NCBI RefSeq assembly: GCF_012273895.1
Contig: NC_052125.1
Coordinates: forward strand, 1,922,001 to 1,986,000
Length of the DNA stretch: 64,000 bases
Source: Zerene cesonia
Taxonomy: Eukaryota; Arthropoda; Insecta; Lepidoptera; Pieridae
Reading direction: 5' to 3'
Shown here: in pieces, positions 52,101 through 61,165 of the stretch
Position numbering within the stretch: position 1 is the first letter of the stretch
Layout of the letters: each line of letters begins with the position of its first letter
Notes under the pieces: generated by a model
What the model was told of the DNA's origin: nothing
Seen by the model: only the letters and a program-made list of their open reading frames with translations
Database searches by the model: none
Position numbers and translations under genes: made by a program

Positions 52101-53698
52101 AATATTAATATAGACATGGGTGAAAGGGGGGCGAAAGGTGTTTACCCCAAATTTATCGTGCAAAGCCGCGGGCAAACGTAGTACTAGTACCATGTAAAAT
52201 AAATAATTTGTAATTTCGTTTTTTTTTTTATAAAGCTGAAGAGTTTGTTTGTTTGAACGCACTAATCCAGGAACTACTGGTCCAATTTGAAAAATTCTTT
52301 TAGTGTTAGATAGCCCATTTATTGAGATAGGCTATAGGCTATATACGTATCACGGGCGAAGCCAAGGCGGACCACTAGTTAATTATTATTCAAAGAGATT
52401 TTCTCGATTTCAGATTGGCGCGCTTTTCGCGTCCAAAACCCACCACAGCTCCGGGTGGGAAGCGCCGCATCAGAAGGAAATACACTTGCATATCCACAAC
52501 GGGCATCATGCGGAAGAGCAAATACCCATATGTAAGAGATCTTACAATTCACTTCGGTCTATTTTAGGTCATAAGTATAAAAATCGTCGGCAATGAAGCT
52601 GGTGGATCGCCTGATGGTTAGCGCTACCACCGCCCGTGGACATTTGGAGAGGTGTACAGTGGCCCATATCTAATATATAAAATTCTCGTGTCACAGTTTT
52701 CGTTGCCATACTCCTCCGAAACGGCTTGACGGATTTTGATGAAATTTTTTGTGCTTATCCGGTATCTATGAGAATCAGACAACATCTATTTTTCATCCCC
52801 CTAAATAATCAGAGTAAGGCAGAACAGCGTTTGCCGGTGCAGCTAGTTTTCTATAAAATAAACCTAACCCGTTTTGAAATCGATTCACGACAAAATAACT
52901 AGAAACTCTTTTCTTAGAACGACATCTAGTGTAAAGTAGTGAACACTAATAACTTATTTCTTTTAGTGCTACCAATAGCCGCTAGATGGCGTTAAAACAA
53001 ATCATAATAATATCGTGTTTATATCAATAAGTGCAATACTATTTTAAGATTTTTAGTTAATTCCGTTGATTATACCAAGATACATTTAATGTTTGTTATG
53101 TTAAAAATATGAAGATCGAATTAACGAATTATTTATTATACTATAGAAGAAGTTACATCTATTGAACAACAGATGTCGCTTTTATAATATATGACAATAT
53201 TTCCAACTATGCACTTGGAACTTGGAATTGTCCTTGTTTCTATGTCATCATCATCACGTTCCCACTGCTGGGACACAAGCCTCCTATGTGGGTTCAGGCC
53301 ATAACCACCACGCTGGCCAAGTGTGGGTTTACAGATGTCGTCGAACTTTTGATTCTTCGACAGTTCGGTTTCCTCTTAATATTTTTGAAACTCAGTATCA
53401 ATAACCTAATTTTTATTTCAATGAATCATTAGGCCAATAAAAGGGGTTGAGTTTTTTATTTGGATCTAAATAAATCCCGTTCCCATCGCTTATTTCATTC
53501 TCAATTAATCACAAATATGAAAAAAAAAAATTTTGTAATTTTTTTTATTTTTTTTTTTCAGCACCCTGGAGTAGAGAAGGCCAAGGTGCAGACACGAAGA
53601 ATGTGAACGTCGTCTACGAGCCCTATGGCGGGCCGCAAACCATAAGTACCCCATACGGGCACTATATGAAAATCGAACCAGCTAATCGTGTACAATGA
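44321..53698 (+). CDS. small secreted/membrane protein with Osiris (DUF1676)-like hydrophobic block
   Basis: Four exons with consistent phases give a 213-residue protein. Residues 1-20 (MTLWLTFLASFLLFCPSYAA) form a clear signal peptide. Two N-glycosylation sequons (NIS, NLT) follow in the first third. Residues 73-129 form a basic-then-hydrophobic block: GRTFGRPFKKM, then STWAVVAALVGVKTLAVTL and FILKLLLIAGAAK. Its order and its Gly/Leu/Lys pattern resemble the DUF1676 domain of insect Osiris proteins, which are secreted or endosomal proteins active in cuticle-making cells. Residues 139-161 are His-rich (8 His), and the tail is Tyr/Pro-rich (VVYEPYGGPQTISTPYGHY). It is shorter than typical Osiris proteins and I did not see the usual cysteine pair, so it may be a relative rather than a member. 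An upstream in-frame ATG at 44249 would add 24 residues before the signal peptide. Intron 1 carries a retrotransposon and a gap. Confidence 0.75.
44685..46103 (+). mobile_element. non-LTR retrotransposon (endonuclease part visible), cut by the gap
   Basis: From 44685 the plus frame reads GDININILSGN, then GIDKPTRDKTCIDHVMIK, then FDQLTDHSHILLLI. These are the closing motifs of the endonuclease/exonuclease/phosphatase domain of Jockey/CR1-type elements (GDxNI, ..TCIDHxxxK, DHSxI). The frame is open to the gap. After the gap, TTTAATAAAGACTTTATT and a (TTA)n tail at 46069-46103 look like its 3' end. The reverse transcriptase would lie in the N run, so intactness is unknown. It sits in intron 1 of the Osiris-like gene on the same strand. 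Confidence 0.75.
45021..46020. other. assembly gap, 1000 N
   Basis: Placeholder gap inside a retrotransposon; the true size is probably larger. Confidence 0.99.
46409..46619 (+). mobile_element. Helitron family A with a small insertion
   Basis: From TTCCTACTAATATTATAAAT to GGGCGCAGCTAGT; an extra TTTTTATTCACAAC sits after AATAACATA. Confidence 0.85.
46620..47049. other. non-coding DNA with degraded repeat pieces
   Basis: AGCTGTTGCCCGCAGGTTCG at 46747 looks like a degraded Helitron 3' end. Nothing else recognised. Confidence 0.4.
47050..47143 (+). mobile_element. SINE family 2, 3' fragment
   Basis: GTGGATTATGGCCTGAACTC, GTCCCAGTACTGGGAACAT and a GCTGATGATGATGA tail. Confidence 0.7.
47238..47335 (+). 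mobile_element. Helitron family A, diverged 5' part
   Basis: TATCCTACTTATATTATAAA and AAGTAAAAACTACTGAATGG. Confidence 0.6.
47336..48015. other. AT-rich non-coding DNA
   Basis: GAAAGAAAGAAAGAATCG at 47704 followed by TTTATTTATCTCCACAAAAT may be the 3' end of a minus-strand retroelement. No gene seen. Confidence 0.4.
48016..48180 (-). mobile_element. Helitron-like element, family F
   Basis: ACTAGTTGACCCAACAAACT, TAGATGGTGGCCGAATCTTA, then TCTAGCCGTTTCGGAGAAGT. Confidence 0.6.
48556..48620 (-). mobile_element. Helitron family C, 3' end only
   Basis: AAGACGCTCGTCCCGGCTCC then GTTTTATCCCAAGAG. Confidence 0.65.
48652..48866 (-). mobile_element. tRNA-like element with terminal inverted repeats (family T), copy 1
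   Basis: The core at 48687-48761 is the exact reverse of the core at 49001-49075. On its right is CGTGATAGAAAAAATTT and then CTATTCTTTCAAAAATTTCT; on its left is AAATTTTTGAAAGAATAG. The core is therefore enclosed by 25-bp inverted repeats. A short palindrome AGCATTTCAATGCT follows near 48820. Confidence 0.8.
48687..48761 (-). tRNA. tRNA-like sequence (probable pseudo-tRNA in a mobile element)
   Basis: 75 bases fold with a 7-bp acceptor stem GATCACG/CGTGATC and a perfect T arm GCAGG-TTCGAAT-CCTGC. It has an A box TGGCCGAGAGG and a B box GGTTCGAATCC. The anticodon loop reads ACGGTTA and lacks the invariant T33, and two extra bases separate the T arm from the acceptor stem. I therefore do not believe it is a working tRNA. 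Confidence 0.5.
48980..49165 (+). mobile_element. tRNA-like element (family T), copy 2
   Basis: Inverted relative to copy 1, about 240 bases between the cores. The right flank is identical to copy 1 (ATTCTTTCAAAAATTTCTCA ... ATTAAATTTA). The left flank (GAGTAGAAGAAATTTGATTA) is only weakly inverted-repeat-like. Confidence 0.8.
49001..49075 (+). tRNA. tRNA-like sequence (probable pseudo-tRNA in a mobile element)
   Basis: Identical in sequence to the core of copy 1, so it has the same intact internal Pol III boxes and the same defects. Confidence 0.5.
49166..49872. other. non-coding DNA with a short repeat
   Basis: 49704-49810 repeats the segment at 30145 (CTGTAGACACTGCTTTCCGA). The rest is AT-rich without assignment. 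Confidence 0.4.
49873..50025. mobile_element. inverted pair of Helitron family A 3' ends
   Basis: ACTAGCTGTGCCCCGCGG ... AAAAAGTTGCC (minus-strand 3' end) meets CTTTTTATCCCAATATTCC ... GGTGCAGCTAGT (plus-strand 3' end). Both outer ends keep hairpin and CTAG; both 5' halves are missing. Confidence 0.8.
50117..50152. repeat. perfect 36-bp palindrome
   Basis: CGCGGCCCATCTATTTTA followed directly by its exact complement TAAAATAGATGGGCCGCG. The left half continues a Helitron-like 3' stem (GTGAAACCGCG). Confidence 0.95.
50242..50411 (+). CDS. Osiris-like gene exon 2 (hydrophobic block)
   Basis: Acceptor TTACTTTCAG|GTCGAA, donor CTAAG|GTTTGT. Residues 73-129, the basic GRPFKK start and the long membrane-seeking stretch. 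GC-richer than its surroundings and open throughout. Confidence 0.85.
50470..50642 (-). mobile_element. Helitron family A, 3' part shortened
   Basis: ACTAGCGGTCCGGGATAAAA to ATTAGTAGGATTAAGAAGGA; the CCGCGG hairpin block is deleted. Only 60 bases after exon 2. Confidence 0.8.
50643..50760 (-). repeat. dispersed repeat family G
   Basis: TGACACCGATCCTTGATAAG, AAAGTGGGTCAAAATCGAGT and CATACAGGTGAAGCTAATAA. Confidence 0.6.
50966..51173 (-). mobile_element. Helitron family C, full length
   Basis: ACTAGACGCTCGTCCCGG to ACATATAATATTAGTGTGAT. Confidence 0.78.
51183..51360 (-). mobile_element. Helitron-like element, family F
   Basis: ACTAGCTGCACCCGCCAAAC to GATACGAGAATTTAATATCA, uninterrupted reference copy for 11967-12385. 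Confidence 0.72.
51362..51640 (+). mobile_element. Helitron-like element, family E
   Basis: ACATAGTATAAAACAAAGTC, ACGCAACGGATTTTTATGAA, and the ending GTGCGAAGCCGCGGGCAAAA plus GCATA. Confidence 0.6.
51985..52115 (-). mobile_element. Helitron family D, partial
   Basis: TCAAATCGGGCCAGTAGTTC, GATTAGCGCGTTCAACCAAA and CTTCAGCTTTTTAATATTAA. Confidence 0.65.
52231..52380 (+). mobile_element. Helitron family D
   Basis: AAAGCTGAAGAGTTTGTTTG to AGCCAAGGCGGACCACTAGT, ending 34 bases before exon 3 of the Osiris-like gene. Confidence 0.75.
52414..52531 (+). CDS. Osiris-like gene exon 3 (His-rich)
   Basis: Acceptor TTTCAG|ATTGGC, donor CATAT|GTAAGA, phase 1. Residues 130-168: IGALFASKTHHSSGW, then EIHLHIHNGHHAEEQIPI. 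Confidence 0.82.
52588..52668 (-). repeat. family N fragment
   Basis: GGTGGATCGCCTGATGGTTA and GCTACCACCGCCCGTGGACA. Confidence 0.5.
52672..52848 (+). mobile_element. Helitron-like element, family F, full length
   Basis: ATCTAATATATAAAATTCTC to GCCGGTGCAGCTAGTTTT. Confidence 0.75.
53238..53375 (-). mobile_element. SINE family 2, 3' part
   Basis: CATCATCATCACGTTCCCAC, GGACACAAGCCTCCTATGTG and GACAGTTCGGTTTCCTC. Confidence 0.7.
53562..53698 (+). CDS. Osiris-like gene exon 4 (last)
   Basis: Acceptor after a long T tract, TTTTTTTTCAG|CACCC. Codes residues 169-213, ending YMKIEPANRVQ, stop TGA at 53696-53698. Confidence 0.85.
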
Positions 53699-53901
53699 AA
53701 TAAAAATGAAACAGTATTTTTTGTTCAAAGTTAGGTTATGTACATAGGTTGCGTGGTAGATAACACTCAATTACGAAGGCTGACCTTTATTTCTTACTTT
53801 CCGTAGATTTTTTGTTTGTTAGGAATTTCTTTTCCTTTGGTCCTATTTTAGAATTTGGGATGTAAAGGTTTGTGTATGTATTTTTGTAGAAATTAATTCT
53901 T

Positions 53902-53907
53902 AATAAA
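53902..53907 (+). terminator. candidate polyadenylation signal of the Osiris-like gene
   Basis: AATAAA about 200 bases after the stop codon. Another AATAAA directly after the stop (53699) is less likely to be used. Confidence 0.45.
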
Positions 53908-53929
53908 AAATAATGCACTGCCCGCTTTT

Positions 53930-54000
53930 AAGGGGTAAGGGATAAGGAAAGGATTGACGACTAGAAAGAAGGAATGGACTGGGAAGGGCCTCACCCTTCC
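53930..54000 (-). repeat. family N fragment
   Basis: AAGGGGTAAGGGATAAGGAA and GGAATGGACTGGGAAGGG. Confidence 0.5.
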
Positions 54001-55231
54001 TAGTCTAAAAGGATACAGGAGTTTTAACTGGATGTTGTTTCTTAAAACACTACTTAATATAGAATTGGAATACAGTGTCCTATGTGTTATATAAAATAAA
54101 CAAATAAATAGGCTTGTCATACAAACATAAAACGCAAAAAAAAAAAAAAGAAATAAAGAAATAGTTCATTTGTTCACCTAAGCTATCCATGTCATGTTTA
54201 TTTTATTGCGTTGTTGTGAAAATTCGTTTAGGAATTATATAATTCAATTTATAATCATTTCTAAACGAATAATGTAAATAAGTTATTTAATTAGAGTTAC
54301 CATTTATTTATTAAATAAAATGAAGTATTAATTATTTAAAATAATAGCTAATAGTTGAATATTGTGGTGATTGTTAAATTATTATTTATTTATTTATAAT
54401 TCATTTAAGACTACGCATCCTTTATTAAATAAAAATATTCTTGTATATTATAAAAATTATGCAATTTGAATGGCAGTCTTTATTTTGGTTCCCATAATGT
54501 ATTTTGAGATTTAAAATTATACATTTTTACACGACTCAAAAAATGGAGAGTAATGTTTTTGAGATTTTGCGAAAGATAACATTTATTTTACAATAACTAC
54601 TAATTAATATTGTAACAGGCGTACTGGGCTAGATTTTTCTTAGTTGTAATTTGTATATGATAAGACACTTTTCGAATCTTATGTATTTGAGGGTAGTTTG
54701 TTAGATTGGTTAACAACTACCTACATTTAAAAATAAAATAAACATTGACTTGAATTAATTTATTGATTTTATTTTCATTGTTTCGGTCATAAATTGGATG
54801 GGTGAACAATTTTGAAAAACATGCTCTTTAGCTATTTTGTACGGAACTCTTAGTCTCGCGAGTCCGACTCGCACTTGAACGTTTCTTTTAGTCTAAGAGG
54901 GTAGTTTGATAAATGACTAATTACATACTACAAGTGAAATGTAATTTACTTTTAGGATAATTAAATAGTGATTTTAAACATTATTTTCAAACGATTTCAG
55001 AAAAAGTGACTCGAATTCGACTGTGTTTTTTGGATTTGTTACCGCAGAACTTTCCACTGGATCAACCGATTTTGATGATTCCCATCCCTCGTGCTTCCAT
55101 TAGAATTGTCTAGAACAGACTATTTGAAGAGTTTTTTTTTTGTTAAAATAAAATTTAATTCACACATTCATATGATTTGTATAATTTCGACTTTAAATAA
55201 GGCTTAGACATTAGACATATTTTAATAAATA
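54001..55231. other. AT-rich non-coding DNA
   Basis: A poly-A stretch near 54136. No repeat copy or gene that I can support. Confidence 0.4.
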
Positions 55232-55442
55232 CAAGCTGCTCCCCGCGGTTTCACCCGCGTAAGTCTGTATGCCGTAGGAATATCGGGATAAAAAGTTGCC
55301 TATATGTTATTCCAGTTGTCCAGCTATCTACGTACCAAATTTCATTGCAATCGCTTCAGTAGTTTTTGCGTCAGAGTAACTAACATACACATGCACATAC
55401 ATCCATCCTCGCAAACTTTCGCATTAATAATATTAGTAGGAT
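55229..55442 (-). mobile_element. Helitron family A, full length
   Basis: CAAGCTGCTCCCCGCGGTTT to TAATAATATTAGTAGGATA. Confidence 0.83.
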
Positions 55443-55524
55443 ATTTATTTGTAAACCGTTTTTTAAAATAAACAAACCAGCTTTTTTTCGTATTTCAAAG
55501 AAAATCCTAAATTCGGTGTTAACA

Positions 55525-55655
55525 CGCTTTTATAAGCTTCACCTGTATGTTTGTACTCCTTTAGACGTGACTTTAACCCACTTTTAATGGACAAATCTAA
55601 TTCAAACTTCAAACACTTATCAAGGATCGGTGACAATACAATAATTTCATGAAAT
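55525..55655 (+). repeat. dispersed repeat family G
   Basis: TTATAAGCTTCACCTGTATG, CTTTAACCCACTTTTAATGG and AAGGATCGGTGACAATACAA. Confidence 0.55.
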
Positions 55656-55949
55656 AACTGATTATGTTGATTAAGATTGCCAGGATTTAATCATTCGCGT
55701 TTCGTTTACTCTGTATGGGAGCAAGTGAGGAAATATAGTTCTAGATTCTATCTCTATCAATATGTTTTCAAGTTTTTCTTAACTAAATTCCTGTAATATA
55801 TCGCAATCTAAATATATATAACTTAAAGGTGACTGACTGTCATAGCAATCAACACACCGATTGGACGGATTGGGCTGAAATTTGGCATGGAGATAGATTT
55901 TATGACGTTGGCTAACGTTCAGAAAGGATTTTAATAAATACTACCCCCG

Positions 55950-56134
55950 TATGCGAAAGTTTGTAAGGATGTGTGTGTGTTTGTTGCTCTTTCACGCAAA
56001 AACTACTGAACCGTTTGAAATGAAATTTGGTACGTAGACAGCTTAACAACTGGAATAACATATAGGCAACTATTTATCCCGATGTTCCTACGGGATACGG
56101 ACTTACGCTGGTGAAACCGCGGGGCGCAGCTAGT
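55950..56134 (+). mobile_element. Helitron family A, 5' truncated
   Basis: Begins directly with ATGCGAAAGTTTGTAAGG and ends GGGGCGCAGCTAGT. Confidence 0.83.
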
Positions 56135-56403
56135 GTATAATAAATCATCAATTTAGTTCAATTCCTTACTACGATGTAAGACAAGCCATGATTGATGACG
56201 CTAAGTTAATAGAAAGTCCATAAAATTTGCATTTGTTTATTTCAATTTATTGGTTATTTCAAAATCCACTGTTACACAATATAGCTGTTAATATAATTAA
56301 CATATGTGTCATGGCCGAATTAAGGTTTCAGTTTTAAATCCAACCCAGAAAAAAGCTCTCGCAAGATATTGTTGTGTAATAAAACAGAAGTGGCTCAGTG
56401 CGA

Positions 56404-56725
56404 AGCAGTGGTGGCTCGGTGGTGAGGACCTCGGACCTATAATATAATAAGAAAATCGATAAGTCGGGGGTTCGCGACTAGGCGAGCGTCCAAGAAATAA
56501 ATTGATTTTTCAATTTATCTGCGCATAGATAACAGCACCGCTGTTCGAAACGGTGAAGGAACACATCGTGAGGAAATCCGCATGTCCATGAATCAAAGTT
56601 TTAAGACATGTGACATTTACCAACCCGCACTTGGCCGACGTGGGGGATTATGGCTTGAACCCTGGACGAAGAATAGGAGGCCTGTGTTCCAGCAGTGGGA
56701 ATATGTATGGGCTGATAATGAAAAT
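56404..56725 (+). mobile_element. SINE family 2, nearly full length
   Basis: GCAGTGGTGGCTCGGTGGTG to CCAGCAGTGGGAATATGTAT. A second, incomplete head (AGTGGCTCAGTG) lies just upstream at 56389, as if the element inserted into or beside another copy. Confidence 0.8.
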
Positions 56726-57074
56726 AATAGAGGCTAAAAACAAGAAACAGGTAATACAAGAGATAAGAAGCACACATTAAATTGTAAAATCATATCTGTA
56801 CGGAATGCTTAGAACCCTTAAATCCAGCCCCTGGATATTCCCATGACCATGGTATACAATGAAATACTCGGGGCTCTGAAGCGTTCAGATGTGGAAGGTT
56901 ATAAGTCACCTGAACATCAGTCAGTCAGTCATTCTATTGAACTGATTCATGGTTCATTTTAAAGGCGATGCGCTTCAACGCCGAACGTAAATAATAGGCG
57001 TAGGCTCTTAATGATTTTTATTCATAGAATTATGATCACGAAGAATAACAGATACTATATTGTTTTTTATCTTT

Positions 57075-57368
57075 ATGTCTGTCTATAGATTTCTTTCTTT
57101 AAAGGATATAAGATATTTTTATCCCTGGTTCCACGAAAACGGGATCTATGCTAGTAAAGCCTTTTGGAAAGCCAGGATACTATATTTAAACAAATTTTAT
57201 AGAAAATTTATTACCCTATCCACTGTCACCTTTACATTTATAATTACAGTATATTTTGCCCTAGATTCGTTATATTATTCAAGGCAAATGCATCAAGTTG
57301 AAACCATTTGTACCTACGTGATAAAAAAAGCAAATCACATCAAGAACTATCCATGCATTTTAGCGTGA
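57075..57368 (+). CDS. hypothetical 97-codon open frame
   Basis: Starts at the ATG of MSVYRFLSLKDIRYF and ends with TGA after NYPCILA. One hydrophobic stretch, FITLSTVTFTFIITVYFAL, is flanked by basic and aromatic residues. No family recognised. It has no obvious splice partner or promoter and is as AT-rich as the neighbouring non-coding DNA. It could be a chance frame or one exon of a membrane protein. Confidence 0.2.
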   Translation: MSVYRFLSLKDIRYFYPWFHENGIYASKAFWKARILYLNKFYRKFITLSTVTFTFIITVYFALDSLYYSRQMHQVETICTYVIKKANHIKNYPCILA

Positions 57369-57754
57369 AATTGTTATATAATCACCCATTTAATCACGAT
57401 ATTAGTTGAGATATTGTGAATTTATTCAAATAAAATTGAGCATCTATTTTATATTAACGGCGGTGACGTCACAGCTTGTTAACCTTGGAACATAACCTCT
57501 GTCTGTCTCGATGTTTTGAGCTTTGAACGGTGAATATTTTTATTTCTATATTATTCATACGAAAATCGAGTTTTTACATATAACACTCGAATATTCCATA
57601 TAAAACGTTAAATATACGTTTGGAAGAATTTGTCTTGAGAATAAGATGTAATAAATGAAATCTGAAGGTTCTTGGCAGAGATGACTTTGAGCCATGAGGC
57701 CGCCAATTGTATAATTCCTTTGTAAGTGTTTCTATATTTTCTATTTTAATTTTC

Positions 57755-58045
57755 ACTAGCTGTGACCGTCGTATCCCGTAGGAATATCGGTATAAAAAGT
57801 GCCTATGTGCTATTTTAGTTGTCCAGCTATCTACGAAGCAAATTTCGTTGCAATCGGTTCAGTAGTTTTTGCGTGAAAGACGTAAAACACGAATTTGACA
57901 TTTTCTAAAAAAGATTCCTAGCTAGATCGATTTATCTCCCCCGAAACCCCCTGTATACTAAATTTCATGAAAATCGTTGGAACCGATTCCGAGATTCCAA
58001 TTATATATATACAAGAATTGCTCGTTTAAAGATATAAGATAAGAC
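57755..58045 (-). mobile_element. chimeric Helitron, short-microsatellite copy
   Basis: ACTAGCTGTGACCGTCGTAT (family A 3' end with deleted hairpin), then the unique block GATTCCTAGCTAGATCGATT and ATTCCGAGATTCCAATT, a short AT tract, and CAAGAATTGCTCGTTTAAAG. Reverse of 3590-3957. Confidence 0.75.
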
Positions 58046-58055
58046 CGTAATAAAT

Positions 58056-58254
58056 TGACCGCCAAGGTGGTACAGTGGTTAACGTGTGAGGGTAGAAACG
58101 AGGTTCTGGGTACGATTTCCGGTAGGGTCCCAAAAGTAAAATGTCTCGATCGCAGGACAGAGGAAGGCTTCACTTGTCCATAAAGAAAATCTATCAGTGA
58201 AACAGATGTATATCATCTGCCCCATACCCCACCAGAGGACACGGGACCTTAGTT
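58056..58254 (+). mobile_element. tRNA-derived SINE, family 1, plus strand
   Basis: GACCGCCAAGGTGGTACAG head with A box and a mutated B box (GGGTACGATTTCC), and the 3' end GAGGACACGGGACCTTAG. More diverged than the other copies. Confidence 0.8.
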
Positions 58255-58292
58255 TTAATTATTCAATAAAGAATGAAAGATATAAATATTAT

Positions 58293-58470
58293 TTAATAGC
58301 TACACGCCTCGGTTCCACCCGGGTAGTCATTTATAGTTAATGAAATAATCTATCCTATATTTTAAGTTGGTTCAAACTGCACATGGTGTGCGAATTTGTT
58401 TAAAATCGGTTGAGTAGTTTAGGACATTATTTCTATCGTGGACAAACAATCTGATACGTAATTGATATAT
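58293..58470 (-). mobile_element. degraded Helitron-like element, family E
   Basis: ATAGCTACACGCCTCGGTTC, TATTTTAAGTTGGTTCAAAC and AAAATCGGTTGAGTAGTTTA. A similar fragment starts near 63900 at the window edge. Confidence 0.45.
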
Positions 58471-59346
58471 ATTAAGATTACATTTGCCCGTTGCTTCATT
58501 CGCTTTGTACCTGAACGAAACAACATACAAATCTGGGCTATAACCTATTTTTGTGCTAAATTTCAACAAGACCGGCTGGCTATTTTTTATCGTACTTATA
58601 ATAGCAGTAAGAATAGGGACAGGATAAATAAAGGATAGGAAAAGCCGTCTTTAGGGCACTGACCAAATCCCCTTGAGCATTATTATAGTTTTACAGGAAT
58701 TAAAATTATTACATGTCCTTTATCGGGTCTTTAACTATATATGTATCAAATTTCATCCCAATCGGTTCAATAGTATAAGCTTTAATAAGAGATAGGCTGA
58801 CGGATACACAGAGTTATAGAGCCAAATTTTAAACTCGACTCGTTTTTTAACATTTATATTAAGCACAAGGAAGGTTCTTATGGGGGGAAACACATAAATT
58901 TGATATATAAAAAAAAACATTTTCATTACTGCGAAGGAACAATAAATTTTGACACATCAAAATTCTGTCATGGAGCAGGATCAGCTTTCAAATAAAATAA
59001 GAATCACCGAAATCGGTGCACTCAATAAACTATTAAAAACACATAAAAAATAAAAACAGAATTTTGAACCTCCTTTTTTGAAGTCGGTCAAAAGGTACAT
59101 TTCAACGTTAAGCTATAATGTATAAGAAGTCGATTAATAAAACATGCACTGTAGAGCGTAGGAGCAGCGCTAACAAGGTTGGCTAGGTCGTGTGACGTCA
59201 CACAACTTATCTTATTTCAAAATAACTACCTGGGGCCGGGCGCGATGTAGTCACTCACTAAAAATACATTAGCATTTCTTTTTTTGCATTTAGTTGTGTT
59301 ACCTGGTACCTGATATAAAATTTAGCATGTTTCCTAACTGTTAAAA
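58471..59346. other. non-coding DNA
   Basis: Pieces of dispersed repeats (ATCGGTTCAATAGTATAAGC near 58755; CCTCCTTTTTTGAAGTCGGT near 59068). No gene seen. Confidence 0.4.
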
Positions 59347-59545
59347 AAGTGAAGTCCCATGTCCCCACTATGGGGCAGATGATATATATCTGTTTCACTG
59401 ATCAATTTTCTTTATGGACAAGTAGTCCTGCCTTCTGTGTTCTGCCAGACCGAGACATTTTTTTTATGTGTCCCCACCGGGAATCGAACCCAGGATCCCT
59501 CGGTTCTACGCTCACGCGTTAACCACTGTAACAAGGAGACCATCT
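59347..59545 (-). mobile_element. tRNA-derived SINE, family 1
   Basis: AAAGTGAAGTCCCATGTCCC to CCACTGTAACAAGGAGACCA, with small deletions. No clear target duplication. Confidence 0.85.
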
Positions 59546-60823
59546 GGAGGTCATTTCTTTACTGAACAGTCAATAATTTCTCCTGCATGAATAATCTGCT
59601 GTTATATAATCAAAGGATAAACATACGCGGTTTTAATATCAATAAATACGCAAACTGTATACCCTAATATATGATAAACGGAAAAAATATCATTAGCGCG
59701 ATTCAGAGAATGTGTTTCTATCTCGCACAATCTTCTTAATTTCTTCCTTATTCTTCTCTGTAGGAAAACAGAACAAAACGTAACCTCTAACAGGCTATGT
59801 CTGAAATATCGACAGACAAAGCCAAGGAGAGGCTAGGTCAACGTTCTATTGTCTTCTGGTCTCTTCTGTCTTCTCGTATCTCTTCTGTCGTCTGCTTCTT
59901 TATTTAACTATTATGTTCTCTCTTCTGTCTTCTTCACTTGATTTTGATAAACACATAATAATAAACAGTAGTTATTTTAATATTTATAATTACTACGCAC
60001 TACAAGTATAAGTAAGTTTAACAAGTAAGTTAATATTATAATAAAAATTATGCTTAAATTGAAGTTAAAACTAACAATGTATTTGTAGCTAAAACAAAAT
60101 CGCACGCAAATAGGATTATTCGTTTAATAGCTATGATTCTATTTATATTTTTTTCATCTTTGAACAATTTAAAAATTATTTTGTATGTATTCTCGTATTC
60201 TCTTACCTACTTTATATTGAAAAGGCGATACAGATTTTGATGAAATATTGTACAGAGATAGAAACGAAATGAAAATATGTTTACACTAACTTATTAATAG
60301 TAATTCAATCTAATTTCGTTTAAATTTACGCTATTTTTTGTTGGTAGAGATTTCGTAAGTCACATATAAACGATTTCAACGCGCCCTAGTATCTAGTCAA
60401 CTTATGATTGCATATTTTAAATTTATTTTGTTTTAAGTGACAACATACTTTTTTAAAAATAATAGAAACATCGACATTAATATATTTCATCCTTGTATTA
60501 GATTGTATAAAATAATTAATAACATTCGCGAATTTGAATTGTAAATTTCCGTTTGTTGACATTTCGATTTTTTTTTTTTATATTTTACCTATATACATAA
60601 AATATTATCTGGTTCTATTAGTTTTGGTGATTGTTCTGTATCCGCCATTTTAGTTTGGTTTAGATTATCCTTTACTATTCAAATGAGAACTATGAATTAT
60701 GTATTTATTAAAAATTAATTCGATTTATAAATTAACTAACCTCTGTTGAATGGTTGGAGTAATGGAAAGGGTATTTCAATTGTCTACATTTATGGAAAGT
60801 AAAAATATGTAATTTTTTTTCAT
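59546..60823. other. AT-rich non-coding DNA
   Basis: A pyrimidine-rich stretch at 59840-59940 repeats TCTTCTGTCTTCT-like units. Otherwise nothing recognised. Confidence 0.4.
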
Positions 60824-60997
60824 ACTAGCTGTAATCCGCGGCGTCACTTGCGTGGTGCCGTGATCAAGCTCTGTACCAAATTTCATGGAGATACGATAAG
60901 CTCTTTTCGTGTGAAAGTGTAACAAACATCCATACACCCAAACATCCATTCATCCTTCCATACATGCAAACTTTGGCGTTTATCATATTAGTAGAAT
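60824..60997 (-). mobile_element. diverged Helitron related to family A
   Basis: ACTAGCTGTAATCCGCGGCG to TTATCATATTAGTAGAATC; only the ends and CCAAATTTCAT are conserved. Confidence 0.6.
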
Positions 60998-61052
60998 CTA
61001 TAACTCAGCTAATAACTAAATCGTTGTTACGTTACCCACAGATTCAAGAGTA

Positions 61053-61165
61053 ACCACAACGTCTTAAAGCAGTACTAATTCCAGTGTGGGAAAGTGATGG
61101 CGCTAGATCATCTATATATTTTTCCGTCCTTCTTCCACACTGGAATTAGTACTGTTTTAAGACCT
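61053..61165. repeat. inverted repeat (foldback), 29-bp arms
   Basis: GTCTTAAAGCAGTACTAATT...CAGTGTGG at 61053-61082 and CCACACTGGAATTAGTACTG... at about 61135-61165, with a loop of about 52 bases. A related arm is near 50890-50935. Confidence 0.8.

Noticed and set aside
57075..57368. Chemosensory receptor exon
   Set aside because: Membrane-like, but no receptor signature or splice partner is seen. Kept only as a low-confidence open frame.
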